Shown piece after piece: positions 1 through 13,300 of a stretch of 64,000 bases of DNA. Location of the stretch: assembly GCA_035236585.1 (NCBI GenBank), contig CP141135.1:60232190-60296189 (forward strand), given 5' to 3'. Made by a program: the position numbers and the translations under genes. Every line of letters begins with the position of its first letter. The first letter of the stretch is position 1. This DNA is from Warburgia ugandensis. Taxonomy: Eukaryota > Streptophyta > Magnoliopsida > Canellales > Canellaceae. The notes below the pieces were generated by a model. The model was not told where the DNA came from. It saw only the letters and a program-made list of their open reading frames with translations, and did no database searches.

Positions 1-422
1 TTTATTTAGGATAGTAATATATACATTTCTTGTTTTTCCTCATGAGTCCCATAATAAATGATAAAAAATGACTGTGCCTTTTGGTGGGTCTAGAATTTTG
101 AAGATTCAAATTGTTAAGAATGTTTTTCTTTGACTTAAATGGCCGCATTTCAAAATTCTCATTCACCTCATAATTGTACTTGCTATTTTCTTTATTTGTA
201 AAATGGACCGTGGAAGGTTTCACCATCCATTTTACAATTAAAAATAAGAGTTGCTAGGATTATTCAAGGAATGAGAGTATATGACATAGGCCATTTGTAT
301 CAAGCGCAACATTGTAAATCGTTCAAAATTCTCACAAACCGAGGCCCACCTATAGTTATAATCATTCTTGCCATTTAGTCAGGGGTTCACAAGGAAAACC
401 AAGGGCACCTATATCACTATCC

Positions 423-458
<36 letters not shown>

Positions 459-1373
459 GAATTTTGATGATTTATTAGAAGTAAATAATTGAAATTGAGA
501 AAGTACTAATAACAAAACAAGAATAAAAATACAAAGAGTAATAACACCACAATACCCTGCATTCCTATAAGAGGGATGTTGGTATAGAGTGTGACAGCAC
601 CCAACAGTTGTGCAACTCCTCTTTTATATGGTGATTCCCCTCATACCATTGATCCATGTCATCCATTTGACTCCCCTAGCATTGGATATCTATTGGTAGA
701 AAAATCATGCCAAAAAAGGCACCTTTTTGGAGAATCCCTCTTTTGGATGGTCTGATTCATTCATCTTCCCAATTTAGGCCATCTACAAAAACTAATGAAT
801 GATGGCTGCTTCTAGTTGCTAGTTTCCTCGACTAAAAAGACCAATGGACATGATTAGAAAAAACTCTTAACTGAGAAAACTAGTAGCTCAAAGCGTCCAA
901 TGAGCATAAATTTTTTGCAAGGTGGCCTAAGTAGGAGAGGAAGAAGAAGTCCCACGAGCTCAGTCCGGATAGTGTTTTTTTTTTTTCTTTCTTCTAATTA
1001 TTACAAGAGTTCTTTGACTCTAAATGACTGCTATAAGTAGTTCAACGTGACTTTGCATTGTGCTTGTGCATAGCATGTGACTTCTTAATTGATTAAAACC
1101 CACATTACGCTACAGTGAAAGCTGCTAATCAATGAAGAAAGCAACAAACAAACATTCAGACATCCTTTTCTCAATGGTCCAAGACCTAGCTAGGGTACCT
1201 AAGTTTCTTTCAACACCATTCTCTATCCAAAATTGACAATTCTTGACTTATTTATTAAATATTGCATTTATAATGTGCATTAGTCATTTCTTTACAACCT
1301 AGATCTTTTGCCTTCTACACAAGCGAATTTGAGAATGATTACATAGTTTTATCAAGTATAACCAAACTAGTAG
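1..1373. other. Unassigned AT-rich plant DNA
   Basis: I see no gene here. The only clear structure is an (ATT)n microsatellite at about 424-460. The short open frames are antisense or low-complexity and have no recognisable motif. Confidence 0.5.
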
Positions 1374-1381
1374 ACCAGAGA

Positions 1382-1566
1382 AGGGGAGCCTTGGCGCAAC
1401 AGTAAAAGTTGTCGTCATGTGACCTTGAGGTTACGAGTTCAAGGCGTGGAATCAGCCTCTTGCAAAATGCAAGATAAGACTGCCTACTATAGACCCTTGT
1501 GGGCATCCCCTTCCCCAGACCCTGCATAGGTGGGAGCTTTGTGCACTGGGACTGCCCCTTTTAGCA
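1382..1566 (+). mobile_element. Au-type SINE, full length
   Basis: A tRNA-derived SINE beginning GGGGAGCCTTGGCGCAAC (A-box region), with a B-box-like segment (gagttcaaggc), the typical middle (cctcttgcaaaatgcaag) and an end reading ggactgccccttt. The 10-base target duplication accagagaag lies on both sides (1374-1383 and 1568-1577). Confidence 0.88.
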
Positions 1567-2210
1567 AACCAGAGAAGCAAATTAGATTAGCAACCTGAAG
1601 ATACAACTTCATTCTGTGATAAATCTGATTTTTCTATCTCATATTCCTTGAGGTACAACTATTTGGCAATCAAACTTGTTCCTAATTGCGCTCATAATTC
1701 TAACCAATCTTGTTTTGGATTTTAATAGATGATGAAGATGTTTGGAAAAAAAATAAAAACAATAACTAAATTGATCGCATCAAGGTAAGAGACGCCACTT
1801 TTTTAGGAAGGGACATCACTCCTGTTGAAAAATCATGTAACCCCTTGAAATTAGCAAGTTACATGGACGGGATGACGTAAGAAAAACAGAAGAAGGCCTT
1901 CAAGATTTGTTGCCAAACATGCGATATACTCCTAATCAGGCTAACCCAACTCCAACAGCATCTACAGAATCATGCCCATATGATAATAGGTTATTAACAA
2001 CCCATCAGGGAAAACCATATTTGCAATGGTAGAGGCTGGATTGTCTAACGTATAAATCTTTGAGATATGACTAGTCTAAGAAATTTCAGATTATGAATAA
2101 TTTGGATCACCAAGCATTAAGTGTGAGCATGGCTTAACCCCATGTTTACATCCTTGGATTCACAATTCAAAAACCACATAATTTGTCTCCATAGCTAGTC
2201 ACTTTACATG

Positions 2211-2384
2211 AAGGGGAGCCTTGGCGCAATGGTAAAAGTTGTCGTCATGTGACCTTTAGGTCACGGGTTTAAGGCGTGGAAACAACCTCTTGCAAAATGT
2301 AAGGTAAGGCTGTGTACTTTAGGCCCTTGTGGTCTGCCTCTTCCCTGGACCCCGCATAGGTGGGAGTTTCGTGCACCGGGGCTG
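2211..2384 (+). mobile_element. Au-type SINE, full length
   Basis: Same family as the copy at 1382, with A-box, B-box and terminal caccggggctg. It is flanked by the near-identical repeat agctagtcacttta(ca)tg (2193-2210 and 2385-2400), a clear target-site duplication. Confidence 0.88.
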
Positions 2385-2918
2385 AGCTAGTCACTTTATG
2401 CAAACCCAATTAGAGCATTTTCATTAAATTACTATAAAAAGGCAACTCGTTGCATGAAGGTCCACGTATGCAGGGTCCAAGGAAGGGGAGGACCACAAGA
2501 ATCTATTTACATACACAAAAATAATAGAATTGGAGAATTGGAGAAGATTAGAAACAAAATATAGGAAGACCAACTTAGTAAAAGCTTGCTCTTATCTACC
2601 ACAACTGGGGCAGCTCTTCATACCAAACCCTTGGCAATCAAAGCACCTAATCAATACATTCCAAAAAACCCTTGGCAATCAAAGTTCAAACTAGGACAGT
2701 TCTTCGATATAACACTTAGAACTTACAAGTGCACATCTAACCATCTTGTAAGGGAAAGAAGATTACTCACTTCCATCTGTCAAAGATGTTCCCATTCTTG
2801 TTCTTTCCAGTTCCCAAGTAAGAGTTGGAACTTGTTGGATCATGATTCAGAGAGAGATGTTAGTTTGTGTCAGATTTAGATGGTCATGATTTTGTTTATA
2901 TACGCCCTAATTGGACTA

Positions 2919-3099
2919 GAAGGGAAGCCTTGGCACAACGGTAAAAGTTGTCGTCATGTGACCTTTAGGTCAAGGGTTCAAGGCATAGAATTAGCCTCTT
3001 ATAAAATGTAAGGTAAGGCTGCCTACTATATGCCCTTGTGGTTTGCCCCTTCCCCAACCTCGCATAGGCTGGAGCTTCATGCAACGGGGCTGCCCTTTT
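2919..3099 (+). mobile_element. Au-type SINE, full length
   Basis: Au SINE with gggaagccttggcacaac at its head and ggggctgccctttt at its tail. Flanked by the 13-base duplication acgccctaattgg (2902-2914 and 3100-3112). Confidence 0.88.
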
Positions 3100-3112
3100 A
3101 CGCCCTAATTGG

Positions 3113-4189
3113 TCTGACTGTGCCAAAACTTCATCTACGAAAATTTCCTCCCAAATTTGGACTTCATTTCATGCCAAAAGAGTAGTTAGGACTCTAGATC
3201 ATAAAATGTAGCAGGTTTTACTTGAACAAACACCATATGAGCTTTGGTTTTGGGTGCTAATTCCCTGGTTATTCCCCATAAACTAATTGCTGAAACGGAT
3301 AGAATCTATAGATAGTAAGTAAACAAAAGTGTCAGTACAATACCTTGCACCTTGGGCACTCTATGACACCTTGGCTGCTGCATGTTTGGCATCTCTTTGC
3401 AGGCTGCAAAATTAGTCCATGTCATAAACATATGGAAGTATGAAGCTGGGACCTCTTTATGGCCTGCAAATTTTAGTCCATCTCATAAACATATGAAAAT
3501 ATGAATTATGTGCATGATTATTAAGATGTGGTCTAATCTAAGCCTTAAAATAGTACCAAACTTGACTAAGAATCCTACAGGGGCACTAGTCAGAATTCTA
3601 ATTATGATTATAAATTGTTTATTTATTTATTATTAATCCTTTAATGTTGTATATACACATGAGCACCTCGAATATGCTACCAAGTAGCACAGAAGAGGCA
3701 TTTGCATCTGATTATGATCATACGACTAACTTCGTTTTATGGATTTTGCTGGCTTGATTGTCCTCTTATTTTAATAAAATAACTAATTAAAAAGATTTAG
3801 CATGGAATTCCATTTGCTTTCAACCATTTGAGATAAGGGACTACATGCAAGTACTTTTTCCGCAATAAAATCAATATGAAGTTCTGCAGCATGACTGAAT
3901 ACCCAAAGGGAAAAACTTCTATGGGGATATTAAATAGTGGATTGAGTTATCCATGGAGATTTATTTTCTCCTCTGCAATTTGCTGCCTTTAATGCTTATA
4001 TCATGAATAATTTAAGAAAAATGAGAGTAGGGTATAAGAGAAATTATGTTAATGATCTTGCTGATGGTTATATTATCTAATGATTGATCACAAGTTGGAT
4101 GACTCTAATTGCTTAATTCCTTGACTTTTAGTTCATTAATAGTTGCTCGAATCAATACTGTCAAATTTCCAACACAGTTTACAGAGAAA
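3113..4189. other. Unassigned; one local duplication
   Basis: No gene recognised. A degenerate direct repeat of about 52 bases, sharing ttagtccat(g/c)tcataaacatatg, lies at about 3392-3443 and 3452-3505. Confidence 0.45.
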
Positions 4190-4356
4190 AAAGGCAGCCC
4201 CGATGCACGAAGCTCCCGCCTATGCATGGTCTGGGGAAGGGGCGGACTATAAGGGCCTATAGTAGGCAGCCTTACCTTGCATTTTTTAAGAGGCTGATTC
4301 CACACCTTGAACCTGTGACCTCAAAGTTACATGACGATAACTTTTACTGTTATAAA
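4190..4356 (-). mobile_element. Au-type SINE, 5' end lost
   Basis: Antisense Au SINE: ggcagccccgatgcacgaag is the tail, followed by the middle block and B-box. It stops near cgataacttttactg, so the A-box end (ccaaggctcccc in this orientation) is missing. Confidence 0.8.
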
Positions 4357-4777
4357 GAAATAGAAGTAAAAGAAGAGATACCGGTTGGAAAGAAAAGGCC
4401 CCAGATTTTGCAGCTTGGATAGTAATGGTTGCAACGGGGCCTTTCTTATTCATTTACCATAAAATTGCTTCCTTTTCCTATAATTCCCATTGATAAGTGA
4501 TTGTTGTCTGCTATGATTACTCTATTCTTTGATTTCCTTTTGCATTGATGGGAACTAATTTGCTTTCTCTTCTTCTTTTAAATTTTCCAGAGCACTCTTG
4601 TTGGCCTTCCTCTGAAAAACTACTACAGATATGTTATCTCAACAATGGTACTTAACCCAAGATTTTCAATAACTAGCATCCAAGTTTAGGTAATTTATGT
4701 ATGTTGTTCTCATGCATAATATCATTTGCAAGATGACTTTAGTGCTACTGAATATTCAGTAAATGGCCCAAAAGCGT

Positions 4778-4961
4778 AAAAAGGGCAGCCTCGGTGCACA
4801 AAACTCCTGCCAATGTGGGGTCCGAGGAAGGGGCAGACCACAAGGGCCTATAGTACGCAGCCTTACCTTGTATTTTTACAAGAGGCTGTTTCCACACTTT
4901 GAACCCATGGCCTCAAGGTCACACGACGACAACTTTTTCCATTGCACCAAGGCTCCCCTTC
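4778..4961 (-). mobile_element. Au-type SINE inside a UGGT exon
   Basis: Full-length antisense Au SINE, from gggcagcctcggtgcac to ccaaggctccccttc. The 14-base duplication taaatggcccaaaa flanks it (4760-4773 and 4962-4975). The duplicated bases code for the NGPK segment of UGGT, and the exon resumes directly with [10 protein letters not shown], so the element landed inside coding sequence. Confidence 0.9.
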
Positions 4962-5896
4962 TAAATGGCCCAAAACATTCTTTGCAAATATGCCATTGTC
5001 CAAAACCCTCACTATGAATCTTGATGTCCTGGAGCCATGGCTTGTAGAGCCCGTGATTGCTATGTAAGTGAATTTCTAGCCTCAAAGCATTTCAGATTTA
5101 CTACTATATGTATTGTACTACGTATGGATCCGTAATTGGGATAAGGACTTCATGATGACGTACTATACTACCTCCTACCCTTGAGCAGTTCATAGAGAAT
5201 GTATTTCACATTTACCTTGTGTGATATGCGTCTGGCTACTTAAGTTGGTCATTGGTCCTTTCTGTCATGACCTGGATAACATTTTGCTCTAGAAAATAGG
5301 TGACACCAGGACACTACAAGTAGTATTTGAGCTTGAAGCACTTGTATTGATAGGTAAATATTAACTTTTGCAAGTGTAAATTGAACTTTATTATATTAGT
5401 TTTCATAATTAATAAAGTGGTTTTCATATTGTCTTACATTGATGATTATGTAATAGTCCTTCATGGAAACCTTCTTGGCTAGGTCATTGTGCTGAGATGG
5501 AAACCCAAGGCCTTCAGTTAATTCTTGAAACCAAGTACATGCCGCACTTGGTTGATACACTTGTCATGGGCAACTTGGGTTATTGGCAAATGAAGATCTC
5601 TCCTGGAGTATTGTTCCTCTAGCTTGCTCAGGGTAGAAGTTCTGTGCTCTATTTGATGAATGAAAATGGAGGTGGAAGTCAACAGTTACCGATGTCAAAA
5701 TGAATCACAATAAATAATGTGCAGTAAATTGGTTCATCTGGAAGTGGAGAATAAATGGGGAAAGGAACATGAGCAACTGTTGGCAACTTCTAATGATGAT
5801 AATGATCCACAGTACAAGAAAGTGAGTGTTTTCCTTTTAACTGGCTGAATCTGGTTCATCTTTTGCATCTCTAATATGATTTGTGGGCACAAAAAG

Positions 5897-7803
5897 TGTT
5901 AGAATTTACATTGTTACTGAATTGATTGAATCTGAAAAGAGATACAAATATGCATTATATAGCAGTTACATGTTGATAAGCACCAAATATCTAGACTGTG
6001 ATTATAGTAGAATATATTGACAGGAAATATTCTGTATAATCACTTGATTATAATGTATATCTATTTAGCCAATAATTTCTCTGACAGATCTTATTTGATA
6101 ACACCCTCCCTCAAGCTGATGCAAAGATAATTTTGGCATCAGCTTGCTAATTAAACACTGTATTTGAAGGATTGCTTTATTGCTAGAAGTAAATCTAAAA
6201 TCAATGACGTCTTCTTCAATGAACTGATCTTGATTGTATTTTAATGGATAAAGATTCCCTGTAATGAGCATTATATCCTTAATATTGATGGCAAAATTGA
6301 ATGATGATTGAAGTGATTCAAGGCGGTCCATCAAAATAATCAAATGATCAATGGTAGTTGGAGGCCTAATCTGCCAAAAGATGTCAAATTGAAGGCTTTT
6401 CATGTTGGATTGAAGGCTTTTCGAACCACTTTGTTGAGATTGATATCTTGATAAAGGAAATTAGATGACACATCTCCCACACCTATATGCCGCGATCCCT
6501 CCACGTTGGTGATTGGTTTGAGAAAGTGGGGGCTTAGGCACTCTAGTTCTTGAGAGAGCATCTACCTTCAAATGGAATAGCATGAACGTAATTGTCGGTT
6601 GAGGACAAAACCGATGGTGGGTGAGGCAGATCACATGAGATCGGTGGTGGTTGAGGCAAACCACACAAGATCTGCGTTGTTTCAAAACGACTAAGTTCTA
6701 GCCCTTGATTCAAAACATAGTTGGCGAAAAAGGTATGGCTAGGGGCGTCATGAGTAGACTCAACTATGATTAAGGCAAGGGTGAATATATCAAAGTAAGG
6801 CACATGCAAGATTATTCTCTCTTTCAGTATCTAGAGGGCTTTTGAAGGAGATTGATAAAATCAGCTGACCTTGAAGTCGACGGCTTGCCGGATGAGTGAG
6901 AAAACCATAGAGGAATGGCGAGCAACCTCAGCGCAATGATGCTCAAACAAAGATTAAACAAGATAATCGGTGTCCTGTGCTAAGAGGAGCAGCGGCAAGT
7001 TCTTGAGAAGATTTCAGCTGCCTAAGAATGCAAAGGTTGATCAAGAGAAGGCTGGCATGGAGAATGGAGTTCTAATGGTGACCATGCCCTAAATAACATG
7101 CAATGGCTACTTCCATTATGCTTGGACACTGGTGTAGACAAGAAGCTTGTATTCAAGCAGGTCTCCTACATGTATGCCTGAGACATTTGCAATTGGCAAA
7201 TTCACATGATCCATTGCCAAAACCTTAACTTCTTCAGTGGTTTTTCCTCTGTCTTGAAAAACTGCGGGAGGAATATCCAGATGCACAAACGGCAGGTTAC
7301 GCTAAGCAAAGAAATTTCACACATTGAAGCACTCAAATCGAAGAAACCATGTGGTGGCTAGCACTGCTTCTTTGTGTTGGAGTTGCAGTCAACGCGATTG
7401 GACTGGTTGCTAAAGAAGACCAAAACAGAGGCAGCATGAAAGAAAATGATAGAGATGAAGAAGCGAATGTAAAAGAAGAGGAGGATAGAGAAGAAGAAGG
7501 GGAAATCTGATTAGAGATGATCAGGGGTGAAGATCTATCGTGGGGTGACAAATCTGATTGGAGATGACAAATCTTCACCCCATGGCTCTGATATCATATT
7601 AGAATCTACATTGTTACTGAGTTAATTGAATCTGAAAAGAGATACAAATATGTATTATATAGCAGTTACTTGTTGATAAGCACCAAAGATCTAGACCGTG
7701 ATTATAGCTGAATATATTAGCAGGAAATATTATGTATAATCCCTTGACTATAATGTAGATCTGTTTAGCCAACAATTTCTCTAACTGATCTTCTCTGATA
7801 AGA
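5897..7803 (-). mobile_element. Small LTR retrotransposon in a UGGT intron
   Basis: Two direct repeats of about 207 bases (5897-6103 and 7597-7803) share gaatctgaaaagagatac and run TG...CA. Read on the - strand, the downstream repeat is followed by TATCAGAGCC, close to the initiator-Met primer-binding site. The other is preceded by the purine tract CTTGAGGGAGGG and then TGTTATCA. Flanks aaaag and agaag resemble a 5-base target duplication. The interior of about 1.5 kb has only a short gag-pol-like tail (ending LHQLEGGC) and no protease, integrase or reverse transcriptase, so it must move in trans or is a deletion derivative. It lies between the UGGT linker exons at 5825 and 7857. Confidence 0.8.
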
Positions 7804-8261
7804 AGAAGTGCCATTTATATGCTTGTCTGCACCTTCTTATTGCAAATTTCTTGCACAGGTAAATTCTAATACTTGGAATATCAACTTTTTGAAGTGGGCA
7901 GCTAGTTTGATTGGTGGCAATGGGTTCTTGAAGAAGGGATAAGAGTCTTCCCAGGTAATTTTGTTTGTTCTTTTAGCACTCCAAACTTTGTTATTCTTCA
8001 TATGTTTTCTCTTCCATAACCATCACAAACCAAAGAAAGTTGATATTTTGAGATTAGTTTGCAAATCATCAAACTTCAATTATTCCAATATCCTACAGAT
8101 GTCATAATATTGTTGCATGTACCACAATGAGCTCTCTTGTTCTTTTTTTGGACGTTCTTTAAACATAAGAATCGCCATTGGTAATATAAATGTTATTAGT
8201 TATATTCTCATGAAGGTGACTTAGTATCGTAAAAATGATTTCCTCTTGTAATAATTTAAAC

Positions 8262-8848
8262 GGGATATTTGTAAAAAGAGGCCTCTATTTTGACCTATTT
8301 TTAAAGAGAAGCCTGCTTTTTTGAAATTTGTAAAGGAAGGCCTCTACTTTGGGGATAATTGAGAAGAAGACGTGCTCTCAAAATGAAAAAAGAGAGAAAA
8401 AAGGGAAATGGTTGGTGCCTCTCTCTCAAATTAAATACTGAAAAATGATACGTCCACTTTCTCCTTTCAAATGAAAATTGCACACAAAAGTTCTTACCTC
8501 TCTCTCAAATCAAATGCTAAAAAATGATGTTCACATCCTCTTCCTTCAAATAAAGTACCCGAGAGGCTTCATGCCTCTATTTTAGTTGTTTTGATTTAGA
8601 TGGCATTTTCATTTGAGAGGAAGGGTGCACACATCATTTTCAGCATTGTTTTTTCAACATCAAAGGGTAGTTTTGGTATTTTATATTAAGAAATTGGTTT
8701 GCCATTCAAATGTTGAAGGTGAGCCTCTTCTTACCAATTATTGCTAAACTAGAGTCTTCTCTTTACAAATTAAAAAAGAAAAAGAAAAAAGAAGCTGGCC
8801 TCTTTTTACAAATCGGTCAAAGTAGAGGCCTCTTTTTACAAATATCCT
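8262..8848. mobile_element. Long terminal-inverted-repeat element (MITE, Mutator-like)
   Basis: The left end ggatatttgtaaaaagaggc and the right end, its reverse complement (about 8824-8847), pair. The pairing continues imperfectly inward for about 100 bases (ctactttg, gaagcctgc). Flanks taatttaaac and tagtttgaac resemble a 10-base target duplication, as Mutator-like elements make. No transposase lies inside. It sits in a UGGT intron. Confidence 0.7.
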
Positions 8849-10316
8849 TAGTTTGAACTTATGTAATCATCAAGTTATCTCCTATGGTTAATTTGACTTC
8901 AAATATCCTAAGAAGTGGATTCTGCCTCTTCTTATTAATCAAATCTTCAAACCATTTTAACCACTAACATTCTAGTCTTGCATGATTCTTTGAATTATAT
9001 TCTAATGGACGTTAGCCAATTGTGATGAAATACTTTACTTGAAAAAAAATTAAAGAACACTCAGCAATGCATAGTGATTCAAGAGATCCATATTATTCAA
9101 ACACTAACAAAGGTAATCTTACTACTAAAGATAATACTCATGTAACCAAACCTGTGCCAACATAGGTGAAAAAACTGGGTAGTTTGAATACATTTGGTTC
9201 AGGATCCTTCATAGAGACAACTATACTAAATAGTTTGGATCTAGATAGTTGGTAATGTACCAAGAAAGTTGCAAAACTAGATGGTTTGGTTCTTCACCCT
9301 ATTAGTAAGGGGAGTCAAACATTGATAGTTCAGGAGTACAAGAAGTGGGCCTAGTCCCAGTCTTTAAGAAAGAAAGAATCAAAGCGGAGACCTTCTTCGA
9401 GATAAGAACTTTGCTTATGAGTTCTCAAAAGAGGAAATAAATGTCTGACAAAGTGATAGTAGAATTGACCAATCAAATTTTATGCATAGAATTCTAGAAG
9501 ATAAAGAAGACTTGACAAAAAACTGAGCACTTGAGACGAAAGGTAATAGTGAAGGCATCCTTAAAATAGTGGTAGAGTAGAGCTTTGCAGAACCTTTAGA
9601 GGAATACAATAATGAAGAAATACATGAAAGGTAGTACTAGTTCTAAATGAGTTGCTGAAATTCTGATACTTTCATTTTGTATGCAAACATCACTTTTTGA
9701 CAAGGTTTCTTAACTTTTGAGACAATTAACTTTCATATTGAGTTGCTTGTTAAGCAAGCCTGTGGGAACTACCAAAATGTGTACTAGTAGCATTTTAACT
9801 TAATGTATAACTTGTCAAAGGTTATAGTTATTTAGGATCATTAATGTATATGAAGATATCTTTTTCCATTTTCACTTCATATCTCTTCATTAAGAAGTTA
9901 TTGGTGGTTAGTTTTTGTTTTTTTCTGCATCAATCTTTTATTGCTTTTATTACAAACCTGCCTAAATGGAGTAGAAAATTAGTCAACAAACAATATTGGA
10001 GCCAGTTCATTCAAGTTTGGCAAGAGATGCATGATCAATTAATCCTCTTCTCTGCTCTCAGAATGTCATTGTACTTCCCTTTATCTTATATTACCATGCC
10101 TTTATTGTTTTGTTTGAAACTATAATATTTTTATTCTATGTTTGCAAATTGTGGAGCTTCTTACCATGTATCCTTGTGGAAATGAAGGTAAAAAGACCTC
10201 CTTAAATGTAATATGCCCATTGTTTTGTTTAACACTGCTATTCCATAGGACCATGAGAAGTCTGGGAGACATGGAAATATGGTCAACATATTTTCAATTG
10301 CATCTGGGCACTTGTA

Positions 10317-13300
10317 AGTCTCTTCCTTGATATTTCTTACCTTTGACTATATGTACAAGGTTTTTATTGCCCAACTTATTTAAAAACTTTAAGAACAATT
10401 GATTTGAAACTACTTTGGTGAGAATGTTGACCAATTGATACTCAGATCTAAGCTTCAGCAATTCCACAATTTTTTCATCCAACTTCTCCTTAATGAAGAA
10501 TCTGTCTACCTCAACATGTTTCGTACGATTATGTTGAACTAGAATATGAGCAATATCGTGTGCTATTTTATTGTCACAATATAGTCGAATTGGTTGCTTA
10601 GACAAATAGCCCAAATCCTGTACGAGAAGTCTTAGCCATAATGCTTCACATAGTCCAAGAGCCATGCCTCTAAATTCAGCTTCTTCCCTTGATGGAGCAA
10701 CAACACCTTGTTTCTTACTTCTCCATGTAACAAGATTACCACCTATCAAGGTAAAGTAACTAGAAATAGACTGCTTATCATCTATGGCTCCAGCCCAGTC
10801 AGCATCAGTATATGCATCTATGCTTTAAAAATCAGCATATTAGTGAACAAAATTTCCTTTGCATGTGCAGACTTCAAATATCTCAAAATATGCATAATTG
10901 CATTCATATGTTGCTATCCCGGATCATGCATAAATTGGCTGGCAATACCCAATTCATAAGCCAAATCTGGTCTCGTGTGTGCTAAGTACATCAATCTCCT
11001 TACCAGTCTTTCATATCATCCTTTATCAACCAGTACCTGATTGGACTCAACATAAAACTTCAAACCTTCTTCTATTGGATTATCAACTGGTTGACATGCT
11101 GTCATACAAGTCTCTTGTAAAAGATCTAAAGCATATTTTCTTTGAGACAAAGAGATTCCTTTATGAGATCGAGACACTTCAATTCCAAGAAAATATTTCA
11201 AAGGGCTTAGATCTTTCATTTCAAATTCTCTTGGCAAGTAATTTTGTAGGGCTTTCCTTTCTTCAAGATCATTTCTTGTAACCGCGCATGTCATCCACGT
11301 ATACAATGACTACAAAATCTTATCTCATTGTTTTTTCAAAAAGAACACGTGATCTAAATTGCTCTGGTGGTAGCCAAAGTCTATCATAGACTTAGTGAAC
11401 CTTCCAAACCACATTCTCGAAGATTGTTTCAATCCATATAATGATTTCTTTAACCTACACACCTTCTGGTTATGCTTTTCAAGTATCATGCATGTTGGTG
11501 GGAGATCCATGTAAACTTCTTTGGACAATTCACCATGTAGAAAGGTGCTCTTCACATCAAAATTGTTGTAATGGCCAATCTAAATTTGCAGCTAAAGACA
11601 ATGAGACTTAAATAGTGTTGATTTTGGCTGCAGGTGCAAATGTCTCTGTGTAATCGATCCCATAGGTTTGGGTGTAACCTTTCACCACCAATCTTGTTTT
11701 AAAGCATTCAATTGTGCCATCAGCCTTGTACTTTATCGTGTAAATCCATCGATATCCAAGTAGTTTCTTTTCTAGTGGAAGATTAACAAGTTCCCACGTT
11801 TCATTTTGTTGCAAGGATTTCATCTCTTCATTCATAATTGCTTTTCATCTAGGGTTAGTTAAGGCTTCCTGCACACTATTAGGAATAGATACAGTAGATA
11901 ATTGATTTACAAATGACAAATTTGATTCTGACAAATAATGGTTAGACACAAAACAACTCATGGGTTATTTGACTTTACTAGAAAGTTAAAGTTCATATGT
12001 GGGTTTAGGAATACCTTTGGTGTGACGATGTGGTAATTTTCTGACAAACTCAGACACTAAGTCAGGAGCATCCTCAACAATCAATTGGTTTGGTATATCA
12101 GTTGCGAGAGACTCTAACTGGAACGAAGAATTTGTTAGAGTCACATTTTTAGTTTTTGGGCGTTCATTACCCACTTTGATCCAAAATTATACCCTCTTCT
12201 TGATTGTCAGGTCTAGCTTGTGAGTTGTCACTATTGGAATCCAAATTTATACCACTTATATCTAAGTTGCCCACATCCTTATTACTAGATTCAGGAGATT
12301 TGTCTTCCTTAAACACGTGATGATCATAATCTAAAGTCTGAATTACCTTCTTATACTCCCCTTGAAGTTCAGGCTTAGAGGAAAAATACATTATATCTTC
12401 ATGGAAAACAACATCCATTGTGATAAACATTTGTTGAGTTAGGAGATGATAACATCGATACCCCTTTTGACAGTTAGCATACCCAAGGAAAACACATCAT
12501 AATTCTTGAGGAGTCAACTTGTTGCACTGATGTTTATGGAGGTGTACAAAGGTTTTACAACAAAAAACATGAGGTGGTAAATTTGGGACTGCTGGGGCAA
12601 CAACTACGTGAGTGAGAGCCTGTAATGGTGTGCAGAAGTCAATGGTTCTAAAGGGTACCGGGTTGCTTAAATATGCTACAAAGGCAAGCCTTCTCCCCAA
12701 TAAGATAACAACATATGAGCTTCTATCAATGAAGCACGACAACCTCGAATAAGTGTCGACTTTGGTGCTCAACGACCCCGTTTTGTTGGGATGTATTGGA
12801 ACAAGTAGTTTGATGAATAACTCTGTGTGCTTCCAAATACTATTGAAGTTTAGAACTATGATATTCTCCACCGTTATCACTGCGGAGAACCTAGACTTGT
12901 GGCTTGTAGAGTTTCAACCATTTTATGAAACTTTTGAAATAACAAGTTCACTTCACCTTTGGATTTCTCATCAATAAAGGTAACAAACCAACATGATCCA
13001 CCCAAAGAAGTGACTTTGGATGGACCCTAAACATCAGAATGTATAATCATAAACTGAAGCAGACTTTTATTCAAACATAATGAAAAACAAAGCATGATGA
13101 CTCTTTGCTAGTTCACAAATATCACACCAAAAACTAGAAATATCAATTTTTGCAAGTAAATTAGGAAATAATTTTTTTAGATAACCAAAGAAAGCATGCT
13201 AGACGTTGATGCCATAACCATATTTTAGATGTCTTCTTCTCCTTCTCAAAGCAATCCACTATTAAAGCTTGACGTAATCTATTAGAACTCTTTGACACCA

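Noticed and set aside
1382..2384. tRNA genes suggested by A-box/B-box-like sequences
   Set aside because: They do not fold as a complete tRNA from what I can see; they are the tRNA-derived heads of Au SINEs with target duplications.
2586..2879. A 97-residue + strand frame
   Set aside because: No motif, no signal peptide, no splice or promoter context; it lies among SINE-rich DNA.
11016..11555. Separate genes for the many short - strand frames between 10.3 and 14.5 kb
   Set aside because: They are pieces of one Copia polyprotein interrupted by stops and frameshifts, and recur in copy 2.
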